Shown in pieces: positions 10,918 through 21,228 of a stretch of DNA of 64,000 nt; position 1 is the first letter of the stretch; every line of letters begins with the position of its first letter. The stretch is from Neopestalotiopsis rosae. Its lineage: Eukaryota > Ascomycota > Sordariomycetes > Amphisphaeriales > Sporocadaceae. The stretch is taken from contig JALGAS010000003.1 of NCBI GenBank assembly GCA_023078685.1, positions 930,001 through 994,000 of the forward strand, read 5' to 3'. Under the pieces are notes generated by a model. The model made no database searches. It worked only from the letters and a program-made list of their open reading frames with translations, and was not told the origin of the DNA. Both the position numbers and the translations under genes were made by a program.

Positions 10918-13307
10918 TCATTGAGGAACAGGCGCGCCGAAGTTCATCGCATATCCATCCCAGAAGAGGTTGAGCATGACTTCATCTTCTCCAGGTGGTA
11001 CTGGGAAATCTAGCAGAGACTATAAAGCGTGTCAGTCAGAAACTATAAAGAAAACGACAGTCACAAGGTCCAATTACGTACCTGCGTCCCTAATATATCG
11101 GACCACGACGTTGGCGTTGTTTCGCTGTCCGGAGCCTCGGGGAGCGATAATGTCGCGTCCACGCCATCCAACATGGAAGTCATTGAGCCTTGCTGGTCCT
11201 GCGGGCCAGCAGGCTCCAATGACAATATCTTTTCAACCAATGGCACTTTTGACCTCTCTTTCTCGCGTGCCAGTTTAGCTTTGTATGTGGTGATGGCATC
11301 GGAAAAGCTGTTCAATATTTCGTGGTATTGTTGAGCTTGGGGGCTTAATTGGCCTAGCCACGCGAGGCACCTCCGTGATCCGTCGAATGCTTCACCTGCA
11401 TGAGTATTGGTTTGATCGCCCGATAAGAGACAGAATCCCAAGACCAGCCCAGCAGCAAAAATCCAGGCCCTAAGGATAAAATTAGCATCAATAGCCACAG
11501 GATCACCTCAGCAGCGAACTTACTTGAGAATACACATGTTCCCTAGAAGCACCCCTCCATCAGCAGCTTCCGCGCACATCTGCGCCATGTACACAGCTGC
11601 ATCAATGCAGACGTGCGCCATCTCTGCGACTTTTCCGTGATCGCGGAAAGAGCTCTTATCACCATTCCCACCCTGCATCGGCGGCTTTCGCAGCAAGGGC
11701 ATTGTGTGCTGAATAAGGAAATGGCGAGTTGTTAATATGACTCCGAAATAATAAGTACACGCGACGTGGATATTTCCAATCGATGATTCTCTGTAGGACG
11801 GGTCCAGCTGTATCGAATCGCTCCGGCGCCGTTGGCGGAGAATCGGTGGTAATGCACCGCTCCACTCTTTAAGCATTTGGAGAAAGTTCTCAGCGGTCCC
11901 GGCATCCATGTTGCTATCCTGAGCGGCTTTGTGTACAATGGACTCTAGCACCGTCGAGGCCTCGTAGGTAGCGCTCAGAGCCACAGCTCTGTGGCCCGTC
12001 GACTCGGGGCTCAGGTCGCTAGCGTATACGTCGTCGGCTCGAAGGGACAGCGTGCTGCCCGGCCTGCCTAATATCGAGCTACACACCAGATCTAGTGCTC
12101 TGATGCTTTTCCCTGTTCGTAACCTATATTCTAGTTAGTAACTGAAGTCCAGTGAATGATTGAAGGTGGAATGCAACCAACCTCATATCGCGTTCTTCAG
12201 GTGACAGGTATTTGTATTGACCAGACACATGCAAACCGAGTACGACAGCGGCCTTCGAGGCGACACCGATAAACATGAATGCAGTGTTTCTGCGACATGC
12301 CCCAAACATGAAGAAAGCCATCAAGAGAAATGCGCGAGCCATATTGGTTGTGGGGTCCTGCAGCATACTTTCAAAGGACAATTGCCGTGCCTTGGAGAAG
12401 TATCTCGCCGCTTTTAACCGCTCCTGAAGATCGCGACCTCTACATTGTGCGCCTATTGCAATCATTGCATAAAATGATGCGAGGTCTTCCCGATGTGTAC
12501 CCCGGATCTGATCGAGGCCATTCTCTTGTGCATGTCGAGCTAGACTGATGAGTCGCTCGATCTCTGGTTGTGTAAACAGGTCTAGCAGACCGCACGACTG
12601 ATAATGCGTCAGCCATCTAGTATGTCAATGTGGTCTGATGATGCCAAGATACTCACAGCGTCAAGAAAGCATTGTATTAGTGCTCGCTTCTCCTCCTCTG
12701 CTAGGTCATCGCGGAATGCACTGGCTTCGCTATCGGGGATGTCTATTTCGAGCATTCGACGACTCTGTTGGCCTTCAGTAAAACTTGATGGTCCGGCAAA
12801 CCGCTTCAAGATCTTGCGTAGAAATTGGTGAAAAGACAGGGCTGCTGTGTTACCCACGAAGACTACGATCACAGGTTAGCCAATACAGACAATGGGAGCC
12901 ATTACCTCTTTACCTTTTTCACCAGTTGAACTGAACAACATAACAGGCTTTTGTCCTACGTAGGGTGCAGGTGTATTTTCTCGAGTATTAGCACAAGTGT
13001 TATCCCGTGTGTCCTCGAAAACCGTGGGCTCATTGTTGGCCTGCGGAACACTACTGCTCGGAGCATGGCTGGAAGCCGAGCCAGCTCGTGACTCCCGTTT
13101 GTGGACGGATCTCTGCTGTGGGGGAGAGTAGGGCCTCTCGAGTCGCCTGCGAGTCTTTTCAGAATACTCGCAGGACTCGGAGATGCCCTTTTTGGTGCAC
13201 GGCGTGCAGGGTAGGAGAGAGTCGCACCGCTTTTTCAGGTGCTTGCAGGTATCGCATGCCCTGACCGAACGCCTGCGGTCCTCGGGTCTGACCTTGGGCC
13301 GGGGCAT
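10918..13307 (-). CDS. Zn(II)2Cys6 transcription factor with fungal-specific TF domain
   Basis: A nuclear DNA-binding regulator. Six exons (13307-12914, 12862-12657, 12597-12182, 12123-11524, 11469-11082, 11019-10918; introns 51-62 nt) make one 701-residue frame. The Gal4-type binuclear cluster has Cys at 18, 21, 28, 34, 37 and 46 (C-X2-C-X6-C-X5-C-X2-C-X8-C), preceded by a basic stretch (RPEDRRRSVRACDTC). A Ser/Pro-rich linker follows, then the middle-homology domain with YFSKARQLSFESML, RAFLLMAFFMFG and KAAVVLGLHVSG. The last exon ends NLFWDGYAMNFGAPVPQ, a typical end of this class. Intron 2 (branch GGCTGACGC) and intron 3 (branch TTACTAAC, donor GTTGGT) were chosen because they alone keep the frame. 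The gene is divergent from the FAD monooxygenase 1.1 kb away, so it may control it; this is inference from layout only. Confidence 0.93.
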
Positions 13308-14407
13308 ATGGAGCAGGAATAATCTGGAACGTCTACCGGGCGACCGGGACCTTCCTGGGTATGTTGTCTGGTTTGGCCGAGTATTCGACCTTGACCTTCG
13401 GCAATCTGCCCGGGGCCGGATGTTGGGTCGCCGTGGCGGATGTCGGGACGGATGCTTCTCTTAGGAGCCCAAACCATGCACAAATTTGTGTGTAAGTGTC
13501 TAATAAAAAAGCCCACAAAGTGTGTGTCTTCTCTGGTAGTCAGCAGCTACAGCTCAGCTCAGCTCAAAGTCGTTCGATTGTCATGAACAATATCGGCTGT
13601 TGCACCTGTCGTATCGTGATCTCGCAAGCTGTCTTTGGAATTTGCTCTCCTGTCTCTTTGCTGCGGATCGCATACTGTCTGGGGGTGGAGGCTCGCAAGA
13701 GAGACGGAACGGAGGTGGCAGCGGGATATGGATCCGTAAAATACCCACGACACATAATAGTGGAGCTCACACACCTGTTGACGACTCAGGAGATAAAGTT
13801 CAGGCGGATTCTCTAGTAGACTGGCACCATGCCGGCAGCAGTATTGGCGCCCTGCCGGATACGGAAATGAATCGCCTTGCAACCTAGGTGCTTTTCCCGC
13901 TGTCGGGTAGCGCACTTTTTTTCTTGGTGTTCATGCCCTTTCTACCAAGACTCACATCCATCAAAGGGGATCGAAGGGTCATGCAGCAGAACGTAGCCGC
14001 TGCTATTCACCTCCTAGTAATAGGAATGCATACTCCGTCGCCCCATTTTCCCCAGATCTGAGAAGTCACTCGCCAATGAGAAGCGGTGATGACTCTGGGC
14101 CCTCTAGGCGATCGGGTCTATGGCCATGAGTAGAGTTCGACAGCGTCTCTGCAAACACGTCTTATCATGGAAGAACGCTTCCGACAGCCGTCGGAAAATG
14201 CAGAGGAATATTCACCACTCTGCATCGTCAAGATGATCTATAAACGCTTCGAAACGACCGTGCCAGTCAAGATGCAGAATCACACCGCAGCTTTACTTCT
14301 CTTGTCGATCTCATCTATAACTTATAATATCAGCTGACCTTCCTTGCATTAAACACGAGTCAGAGAAGCAAAATCAGGTTTCGACTTCAACTTCACAAAA
14401 ATAAACA
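13308..14407. promoter_or_regulatory. Shared divergent promoter region (regulator / monooxygenase)
   Basis: 1.1 kb between the start codons of the Zn2Cys6 factor (-) and the FAD monooxygenase (+). TATA-like TCTATAACTTATAATAT lies 85-95 bp before the monooxygenase ATG. Short frames on both strands have no domain support. If the two genes are functionally linked, CGG-type half-sites of the regulator would be expected here; I did not find a convincing CGG-N-CCG pair by eye. Confidence 0.4.
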
Positions 14408-15836
14408 ATGGGTTCACAATTCGCTGCCCCGTCGGGCTGGAAGCAGCTTGACGTTGCTGTCATTGGTGGTGGTATTGGAGGTCTTTGCACAGCCATTGCT
14501 CTTCGCCGATCTGGACACAAGGTTACCATTTACGAGCGTGCAGACTTTGCTGGCGAGAAGGGTGCCTCCGTATCATGCGCTGCCAACGGTACGAGATGGT
14601 TGGAGGAGTGGGGAGTTGATGTTCAGAAGGGAGACCCCGTACACCTCAAGAAGCTCATCAGCCGTGACTGGTATACAGGCGAGCCCTACAGTGTATACGA
14701 CTGCGAGGACTACCATGTGAAGTGGGGATACGTCTACTGGATGTTCCACCGTCAGTACATGCACGCCATGCTGAAGGACACTGCCCTTCAAGAGGAGGGT
14801 GAGGGTATCCCTGCCAAGATGCTTGTCAACCACAAGGTAAGATCCCCGAAACAAGAAGCACATTTCAATGAGTTGAGAGAGATACTGACCGAAAAAAAAA
14901 TAGTGCAAGAACATTGATTTGGAGAATGGCACAGTCGAGTTCGAGAATGGTGTGACAGCAACACACGATCTCATCGTCGGTGCTGATGGTATCGGCTCTG
15001 CCGTCCGTGGTGTTGTCGGCATTCACCCAGAGAAGCGTCCTGCACCTTCCAGCTGTCTGCACGCAAACGTCATGACCGAGGATGCCGTCCGCCTGGGTCT
15101 CACCGATTACTCTGCGGACAACGCCCTTGAGTACTGGGGTGGTCAGGAGGGCAAGTTCGACAAGATTGTGCTCAGCCCTTGCAACGGTGGCAAGCTGCTG
15201 TCTTACTACTGCTTCTTCCCCCGTGAGAAGGGTGACTACACATCGCAGGCCTGGGGTTCTGAGGACCTGCCCGTCGAGGACCTGCTGGCTCCCTACCCTG
15301 AGCTCGACAAGCGCGTCCGGGACCACCTCGCCATCGGTATCGAGGTGCAGCCGTGGCGTCTCTGGATCCACGACCCCTACCCTTACATGAACAAGAAGCG
15401 CGTGGCCATCCTCGGTGACGCCGCCCACCCCATGATGCCCCACCAGAGCCAGGGCGCCTGCATGGCCATCGAGGACGCCGCCGCCCTGGGCATCGTCTTC
15501 AGCAAGAAGTACTTCAACGGCAACGTCGAGGCCGCCCTGCAGGTCTACTCGGACGTGCGCCTGCCGCGCGCCTCCAAGGTCCAGGCCGCCGCCGCAAAGG
15601 CCGCCTACAACATCAACGAGCGCATCGGCTTCTCCAGCAACACCGACGTCGAGGGCTACAACGTCGAGGACGAGAGCGCCAAGCTCACCATTGAGGAGAT
15701 GAACGGCTACGACATGTACCGCGACATTGAGGAGAAGATCGCCAAGCGCGACGGCGTGCCGTTCAACCAAAAGTTCATCACTGGTCTCCCCGTCGGCCTG
15801 AAGCTGTCGAACGGTGTCACCGTTGGCCAACAATAA
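14408..15836 (+). CDS. FAD-dependent monooxygenase, salicylate hydroxylase-like
   Basis: A group A flavoprotein monooxygenase that would use NAD(P)H and O2 to hydroxylate an aromatic or related substrate in the cytosol. Two exons (14408-14836 and 14904-15836; 67-nt intron, GTAAGA/TAG) encode 453 residues, the usual size. The Rossmann motif VAVIGGGIGG (Gly20-Gly25) is followed by TIYER, whose Glu binds ribose. The DG motif is in LIVGADGIGSAVR (about 165-178), and the FAD-ribityl motif GDAAHPMMPHQSQG begins at about residue 314. No signal peptide or membrane anchor is seen. Salicylate 1-hydroxylase is the usual annotation for this branch, but the true substrate cannot be read from sequence. Codon use in exon 2 is strongly GC-biased, which creates a long spurious frame on the opposite strand. 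A Zn2Cys6 regulator gene is divergent upstream. Confidence 0.93.
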
Positions 15837-16236
15837 ATTGCTGGTGAAGAGCAACGTTGGGTTAGATATCTCGGTTACCTTGGTCCTCAGTACCCCCGAA
15901 GTTGAAATTCTTCTTTTGGACAAGGTGATGAATCGAGATTGTATATAATTGAAAGGGTTTGCGAATGGGTCATGTTTATAAGTAGTTTGAGTCAGGGCCG
16001 CCAAGCACTGATTGGAAGATTGCGATCTTACTAGAGAAAAATTCTATTGCTATCTAAATACTTTGCCCGTTTTTCCTTGATGTGAACACCAAAGATCGCC
16101 ATCAAATCGGAATTATGATAGTATAGTAATGAATGCCGATACATCCCATGCAAGAGGAACTGTCATATGTCATATACTTAGGCAGCGAAGAACTTGACGC
16201 TTCAGTGCGTCGCCAAAATAGAATACGACAGTGATA
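15837..16236. other. Convergent intergenic region
   Basis: 400 bp between the 3' ends of the monooxygenase (+) and the SprT-like gene (-). AT-rich, as expected for 3' untranslated regions; no separate feature seen. Confidence 0.5.
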
Positions 16237-17487
16237 TTAGTTGTTGTTGCCGCTAGACTTTGATGGTTCGCCATGTTTGCCGTCGCCGATAGACTCATCC
16301 CCCTCAGCAGTGCTACTGTTCAGTGTGTCTTCGTCGCTCTTCTCTTCCACTTGGTCATTGATTCGAACCTTCTTCTTGCTCTTATTTGTCTTGGTCTTCT
16401 TGCTAGACTCTGGCTTGTCTTCGTCCTTGCCCTTGCCCTTGTCACGAGACTTACTGGAGCCACCGCCGTAGCGGTAGTCATCGGCAGCCACGTCCGACTC
16501 TACATCTGAATCATTTTTGTCTTTTGAGTCGGCATTAGCGGCTCTCTTGGCACTCTTTCTCGCCTTTGCGTCCTTTTTGCGTATCATCTCCTCGGCCGCT
16601 TTATGAGCATCCCGGAGTGGCCTGCGCACTCTGACGGATATAATGTCGTCCTCCTCTTCCATAGCAATCCAATGTTTCTTATGTGCACCAGAGTTGTATC
16701 TGTATTTCCAATTGGTCTTGGAATCTTCACAAGCCGCCACGTGAGACTTGAGCGAGTACTGACTAATCGATTTGTCGGGGCAATCGTCATCGTCAAACTT
16801 AGCCAACTGGTCATGCCAGCTGCGCAGGTCGCTCAAAATGAGACGGTGCAGCATTTGGAAAATCGGACCATGCTGATCGTCGGGGGCACCCACGTTGGAG
16901 AGCATGCCCTCGCTGCAGTCGCTACACTTGCAGACGGTGAGCTGGAGGTACAGGTGCGTCATCTCGTGCAAGAGAATGGCTATACACTCGTGGAGATCAA
17001 AGACGGTCTTGCGATTGCTGATTGGTATGTACAGCTTGCGATCTCTCCAACTCTCGCCAGGAACACAGTCATCGCCATTAAAGGTATTGTAGACGTGGAC
17101 ATCCAGTCGGTAATCGCACAGCGTGCCAAAGAAATAATACTTGTCCAGTAGGATCCTGAACCCGTCTAGGATCTCGCTGTAAGTGGGCACCGCCGGCTCG
17201 TCGCGGAGCGGGCGCCCGTCGAAATCCATCCACTGCTTCTTGTAGTCGTCGATAAAGTGGGTGCGCGAGTCGTTTTGCCAGTCCGAGAGGCGGTCTTCCT
17301 CGTAGCGCTTGTAAAATGCTTGCACAGTAAAGTTGAGGACGTCGCGCGCTCGCCAGCAACCCTTGCGGAGCATATTGGCTACGTCGCAATGATCGCCCCA
17401 TGGGGCGTACTTGACGGCGGCGGAAAGTATCTGGTGCTTGTTGCTCGACGAGCTTGCCGCGACGTACCTGGAACCTTTTGCCACCAT
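16237..17487 (-). CDS. SprT-like zinc metalloprotease domain protein
   Basis: Single exon, 416 residues. The SprT/Spartan-type zincin core has HEMTH (His174, Glu175, His178) followed 28 residues later by HGPIFQ (third ligand candidate His206), the family's H-E-x-x-H...H-G-x-x-F pattern. Spartan/Wss1-type members degrade DNA-protein crosslinks; other SprT-like proteins have unknown substrates. An insert with CKCSDC between the two motifs could bind a further metal. The core is preceded by a helical region rich in Trp and Asp, and followed by a long Lys/Asp/Glu/Ser-rich disordered tail (about 285-416) with several Lys clusters that could act as nuclear localisation signals. No PIP box or UBZ finger typical of animal Spartan is recognised. 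The catalytic residues look complete. It may be a fungal-specific SprT-like lineage rather than a Spartan orthologue. Confidence 0.85.
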   Translation of the reverse strand: MVAKGSRYVAASSSSNKHQILSAAVKYAPWGDHCDVANMLRKGCWRARDVLNFTVQAFYKRYEEDRLSDWQNDSRTHFIDDYKKQWMDFDGRPLRDEPAVPTYSEILDGFRILLDKYYFFGTLCDYRLDVHVYNTFNGDDCVPGESWRDRKLYIPISNRKTVFDLHECIAILLHEMTHLYLQLTVCKCSDCSEGMLSNVGAPDDQHGPIFQMLHRLILSDLRSWHDQLAKFDDDDCPDKSISQYSLKSHVAACEDSKTNWKYRYNSGAHKKHWIAMEEEDDIISVRVRRPLRDAHKAAEEMIRKKDAKARKSAKRAANADSKDKNDSDVESDVAADDYRYGGGSSKSRDKGKGKDEDKPESSKKTKTNKSKKKVRINDQVEEKSDEDTLNSSTAEGDESIGDGKHGEPSKSSGNNN

Positions 17488-20400
17488 ATTGATGACTAAT
17501 ATGCTTGTAATCGGGAGTTTGATTAGAAAAGGTGTACGAATTGATGTTGTTCTTCAAAATGCTGTAATATTGTCGATGGTATGATCTTGATCCTGAATGG
17601 AAGTGATAAACCGAAAATATTTACCTTTTTATACAAATTCTTTCTGGCTGTCTCAACGGCAGACATTCCATGCTGATCTATGGGTCATAGAAGACACACT
17701 GGCTGAAGAAAGGTGAGAAGAATCATATTGTTTCGATAAGTCTCATTTGGAAACGTCCATGTTGTCGGCCAAACGGTTAGTCTAGGATACTACAAAGGCC
17801 TTTTCATTTCTCTCTTGCTTGTTACAATCAATTCACTACTTCGGAGGAGATGTCTAGAATATTGTTTTGATTTCTAGTTATTAACGGATATGGTTTGTAA
17901 ACTCTCAACAAGAATCTTCCAAGGATACATATTTTCGTAGCAACAGAAGACGGGAGAAATATTCATTTGACAAATAAATCATGCTGACGGCATATTATCG
18001 ACCCATGTTGCACAACACATGTGAAGATCACATGGTCTTGACCGACCAATCTGACCAGCAGAGCAATTATAGATTGTGTTCCTCGCGTTTTGAAAGTTTT
18101 CCCTCCCTGCAGTTCCAGCTTGATGAGTTTGGATGTGTCGGTGCAGGTGCTCAAAATCTTTGACTATGCTTATTCACAGAAGGTCATTTTTGCAATTATA
18201 CAGCCCTAAGTAAAACCTAGCAAAGAAGCAGATATGTAATTGAATCCACTCTTGATTATAGTAGTACCGGAAGACATAGTCTCTCGGATAGGGCACGCAT
18301 GCGGCTGTGAGACGAAGAAAAAAGCTTTCAATACTACCGGACCGGATATCCACAACGTGTGGGTTACGTCGGGCGACGATCGCCTCGTTTATTTAACCGC
18401 GCGGCGTTTGTGAATAACGGAATATATACTCTGCTAGGGATGAGGTAACCCATTCGGCACATGCAAGCACCTGGGTTATACGCAGATCAACGAATCACAG
18501 TGGTGGTGAGATTTTCTGTTTGGCTATGATGGATGCGCATGGCCTCGACTGTGACTTGTACTCACTTTGTACCAATGGAGCAAAGTCATGCGAGATTTCT
18601 ATCGCGGTGCACGCATCGCCCAATTCTTCAATTTGCAGACCAATTGCTCCGAGTCTCGGTGATAGGGAACTGGCACATCCATCGGCTTGGCCGTGACGGT
18701 TGGAACTTGGAGGGAGCCAACTTTGACGACAGCCGAAGCTAAAAGGATGGCTTGAAGAGCCGTTGTGCTGCGGTGCTCCGTAACACTGTTTGTGTCTGTA
18801 CCCGAGGGCCTCTTTGTTACCCCACCATAGATGCAAGCCAGCAACTTTTGCTCTTTTTCGAGTCTGCATAGCAATTTGGCAATCTTTTTGGTGGTGAATT
18901 TGGAGTCAGTCTGATAGAACCCTATAGAACAAGACTTGTCAGTATTCTGTTCTGAGCCATTGTGCGGTCTTTCTGGTTGGTTCAACAAGGGGCACGAACC
19001 AGTCTGCCCTCGTCAAGATAGGGGATTCAATGGGCAAGTTATCCTAAAAGCTAGGGTTTGCTTCCGGCAGAATCGGCAAGACCCGCGAGAGAAAGGATCG
19101 ACAAAGCAAATGAGATCTCTGGGACAGATCGCATAGATCAATGGGTGCCGATCCACCGGGACTCCAATACTGCCGACTATTTAGGCAAGGCATTCATGTT
19201 CAAAATCAAGTCATTTCTCATTGTAGCAGTATAGGATATCCAGCAGTAGGATGGCCCTGGCAATATATAAGCTCGATAGATTCGCAATCTTATAAAATGC
19301 AGGGCTTTATCCAAAACTTTGGCACCTGCAACGACATGGATTGTGTCAATATTTGATCGATGCATGGAGTTATGCTCTAGATGTTCCTAAAGTACGATTG
19401 GCAAAATGTGCGGGCTCATGATGGTCATTGTACTGATAGGTAGTAGTATGATGGGTGCATACCATAAAGCGTGGCTGGTCCGCTAGCCAGGGACCTACAG
19501 CAGTAGGCCAACAGCTTGGAAGATAATGCCGACGCTATCGAGTCAGACAAAGTCGGGTGCGGAAAAGTGGCTGAAGTAACACCTGCAAGTTGCACGAGTG
19601 TATGCACATGCAGATGCTTTATCAATACTGCGGCATATTCATAAATCATTGTACGGCGACTAAATTGAATAACCATAAAGTTGTTCAATTGAGAACTCTT
19701 AAAATAAGGTCGTATGATATTCCCTACCAGTGTGGAAATTGGACGCTTGGTACTGAAATCAATTGTGGCTCATACAATCATAGAAGGAATTGAAACATCA
19801 GAGGCTCCAGAGATTCCCCACGAAGAGCGACGATTAAAGGCTGGGTAATCCCCCGCGACAAATAGCACCGAGCAGTATTGAAACAACACTTGGCTTGCCT
19901 TGGTGGTGGTGGTGGCTGGGCCCGGAGGGAGGTTTGCTCTAGTATCTTAGCCAGGTACCATTTTAGCGATCGCTGGTTGCTTTGGGTGGGCTGTGCAGCA
20001 AGTAAAGTCGCAGAGAGTTCCGCGAGGGTTCAACTTGTAACTTGTCGCAAATTGGATTTTATGAGTTTGATTCGGCTCCTCATCTCGGGTGCCCGCTTCT
20101 TTGTAGCTTCCATCGAAGTGGCATTACGTAGTTTGGCTCCACAGCCTGGGATGAGCTGGAGGTTCTTTGGGGGCGCTGAAGCTTCCCTGGTTTGACTGTG
20201 CTCGAATGGACAGCTAAGCCGGTTGATTGGCCCGCCGGGTCTTCCCAAGCAGCCAAGCTCACATGGCCAGCCAGTGAGAACGGCACAGTTTGTGAGAGCT
20301 GCCCAGCTGTGATCGCCAAATTTCCTTGGATTTTGGTGTTGCATCTCCTGTCTGTCTCTACATTAGTACGCCCCAAAGAAGAGTGAATTTGGGTGACTTG

Positions 20401-21228
20401 GGTGATTTCTGCTGCAGCGTCTGCATTGGCGTCCTCCTTCGGTCCCCGGCCTATGAGCTCATTATCGTTTTTTCTACACTATCGAATTGCTTCCTGTGCC
20501 GCCTGGGACTCTAGTGCCAACGTACGTACCTCCCAACGCAGCAAGTAGCCAGATCTGCCACTCGAGCCTTTCCATCCATACCCATCCTTGGCATTGGCGC
20601 CTTGTCTGGTCCCTGTTTTGTGCCTGGGTACGAGCTACGGCTACGGTAATTGATGTGTGGTAGTAATCTACTCGAGGTGTCGTCCCAGTACTACTAGTAT
20701 CATGACCAGCCTCTCTTTCCAATCCCTTTTAACCTTTCCATTCTAACCTCAATTTTTCCGCCCCCCTTCGCTCCCTCTCCCCCTCCGTGTGTTTTGCTGT
20801 TGTATGTCAGGCCTGTCGACTACGCCCCGTTCCTGCCTCGTAGAAGACCCATTGGCGATCAAACCTGTCCTTTCCCACCGTAGGACGACTGGGATCCCAA
20901 TTGCTCAGCTGTCAGTTCCGTCAGTGCGACTCATGCGCTGGCTGTGATTCACGGCGACAAGCTCCCACCAGCTCCGAGCTACCGACCGTTTTTAAGCGGC
21001 CAACAAAACAAATACGTATTTTCCGAGCACCTCACAACGCCAATCTCGACACGGACCGTTTATTTTAATCTCCGTGTTCTCTTTGGAATTCTGCAAGCTA
21101 TATTAGAAGCTGTCCTCAGCGTTAACGACATCATCATCGATTACCACTAGCTGCCGCACGAGCGATTGTCCCTCTCTATCGCTGGCCCGACTGCGAATCG
21201 AGCTGCTTCTGCAGCATTAAGGAGCAAA
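17488..21228. other. Long intergenic region ahead of the tricalbin gene
   Basis: About 3.7 kb without a supported gene. The right 700 bp looks like the promoter and leader of the tricalbin gene, including a pyrimidine-rich tract at about 20757-20790, common upstream of constitutively expressed fungal genes. A minus-strand frame at 18988-18599 (about 130 codons, no initiating ATG at its start) and its overlapping neighbours have no recognisable domain. A GGTGGT microsatellite stretch lies at about 19900-19917. I see no transposon structure. Confidence 0.5.

Noticed and set aside
14865..16004. 379-codon open frame antisense to the FAD monooxygenase
   Set aside because: It mirrors the GC-biased third positions of the sense gene, is made of Val/Leu/Asp/Gly-rich sequence without a domain, and the sense strand has a complete, motif-rich protein.
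18599..18988. About 130-codon minus-strand frame in the region before tricalbin
   Set aside because: It starts at a non-ATG codon and shows no recognisable domain, signal or splice structure.
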